A stretch of 55,774 bases of DNA from Bacilli bacterium (lineage in GTDB: Bacteria; Bacillota; Bacilli; Alicyclobacillales; SLC66), in contig JABEUY010000111.1 of assembly GCA_013044175.1 (NCBI GenBank), positions 1 to 55,774 of the forward strand, given 5' to 3'. Below, piece by piece: positions 54,926 through 55,774 of this stretch. Below the pieces are notes generated by a model. The model saw only the letters and a program-made list of their open reading frames with translations, searched no databases and was not told the origin of the DNA. The translations under genes were made by a program, and so were the position numbers. How positions within the stretch are numbered: the first letter of the stretch is position 1; each line of letters opens with the position of its first letter.

Positions 54926-55774
54926 ATGGCACCTTGCACGATCGGAATTATCGTTAATCGCACAAAACCGCATGCTGATGCTGTGGCAAGACGTCTCGTT
55001 GAAACAATGCTACGGCACGAAGCGAAAATTTTGCTCGATGCAAGTACAGCAAAAGCGATCGGTTACCCTGCATTAGCCACGAATATTCATGAGGAAGCGA
55101 AGAAGGCGAATCTTCTCTTTGTCTTAGGCGGCGATGGGACATTGCTTGGTGTTGCGAGGGAATTTGCCTGCTTTGAAATTCCGATTCTCGCCGTTAATAT
55201 TGGCCATCTTGGATTTTTGTCTGAAGCGGAGCCTGACGACCTTGATTGGGCAGTGAAGCGAGTCGTTCAAGGCGATTATCGCCTACAGAGACGAATGATG
55301 TTAGAGGCTTCTGTGTGGCGAGATGGGGTCATGGTACATAAGACCATTGGACTAAATGATGTAGGGATCGGCAAAGGTTCACTTTCGCGCATGATCCGCG
55401 TTAAAGTGCGTGTCGATGATGAGGTTTTTGATGAATTTATGGGTGATGGTCTTATTATCTCGACACCGACAGGCTCAACCGCCTATTCGCTTTCTTGTGG
55501 TGGACCGATCGTCATGCCGGATCTACAAGTGATGGTGATCACGCCTGTCTGTGCACACAAGTTGATGGTGCGACCTTGTGTGATCGGAGCCAATCAATTT
55601 GTTTCGGTAATCGTCAATGCGAATCATCAGGATTTTGGCATAACCGTGGATGGTCAAGTGGGCTTTTCTTTGCGTGATGGTGATGAAGTTCGCGTTTCTC
55701 GGGCGAGTTATGATACGATCTTGGTGAGATGGCAAGAAAGAAGTTTCTTTGGTATATTACGCAACAAATTACAG
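54926..55774 (+). CDS. nadK: NAD kinase (cut by window end)
   Basis: Phosphorylates NAD to NADP. 283 codons visible with no stop; the homologues end at about this length, so few residues are missing. GGDGT at residues 68-72, NIGHLGFLSEAEP, GLNDVGI (Asp where Glu is common) and STPTGSTAYSLSCGGPIV are present. ATG 54926 follows gaaaggaag. Confidence 0.95.
   Translation, partial: MAPCTIGIIVNRTKPHADAVARRLVETMLRHEAKILLDASTAKAIGYPALATNIHEEAKKANLLFVLGGDGTLLGVAREFACFEIPILAVNIGHLGFLSEAEPDDLDWAVKRVVQGDYRLQRRMMLEASVWRDGVMVHKTIGLNDVGIGKGSLSRMIRVKVRVDDEVFDEFMGDGLIISTPTGSTAYSLSCGGPIVMPDLQVMVITPVCAHKLMVRPCVIGANQFVSVIVNANHQDFGITVDGQVGFSLRDGDEVRVSRASYDTILVRWQERSFFGILRNKLQ

Overview
The window is a densely coded chromosomal segment of an endospore-forming, naturally competent bacterium of the Firmicutes (Bacillota). 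Its gene content (spoIVFB, the full spoIIIAA-AH operon, comG, YtxJ of the bacillithiol system, DUF1657, AmaP/Asp23) and its gene order match the Bacillales. The two pilus-type loci, moderate GC and frequent GTG/TTG starts suggest a lineage such as Alicyclobacillaceae; that family assignment is inference. I see no rRNA, tRNA, insertion sequence, prophage or CRISPR array.

Layout. (1) 1-6553: a type IV pilus cluster (pilC, a GspG-like pilin, pilM, pilN, pilO, two minor pilins, a large PilX-like protein with a repetitive beta-helix region). Two places look damaged: pilC has an in-frame TAG, and the 3' end of the PilX-like gene is followed by out-of-frame coding-like sequence. (2) 6554-11184: accessory genes: a YabE-like 3D-domain cell-wall protein, a GT87-like membrane glycosyltransferase, YtxJ, an M20 amidohydrolase and a SPOR-like membrane protein. 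(3) 11311-19406: the shape, division and ribosome block radC-mreBCD-minCD-spoIVFB-L21 leader-rplU-prp-rpmA-obgE; spoIVFA is missing from its usual place. (4) 19434-24488: a Nudix hydrolase, a stand-alone JAMM protease and the competence pseudopilus operon comGA-GG. (5) 24556-27919: aroK, asnB and a DnaI-type helicase loader. (6) 27922-30419, minus strand: yqhH (SNF2 ATPase) and yqhG. (7) 30471-34729: promoter, tandem glycine riboswitch with terminator, and gcvT-gcvPA-gcvPB. (8) 34769-36871: aroQ, an Xaa-Pro peptidase and efp. (9) 37190-42210: spoIIIAA-AH. (10) 42294-55774: accBC, asp23-amaP-DUF2273, nusB, a TsaD paralogue, a ferredoxin-NADP reductase, folD, xseAB, ispA, a DUF1657 protein, dxs, tlyA, an unknown membrane protein and nadK (cut by the window end).

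How they work together. Regions 3 and 7-10 are housekeeping and sporulation: cell-wall geometry and septum placement, ribosome assembly, one-carbon metabolism (glycine cleavage plus FolD), fatty-acid initiation, isoprenoid precursors and the mother-cell channel of the engulfed forespore. Regions 1 and 4 encode two distinct pilus machines, of which only comG looks intact.

The most notable signals are the clustered lesions in the pilus locus, a visibly over-represented CGATCG palindrome, the absent spoIVFA, an unassigned two-ended membrane protein before nadK, a 34-codon membrane ORF overlapping the efp terminator, and inverted repeats sitting on the putative accB and dxs promoters. I found no clearly new multi-gene system.
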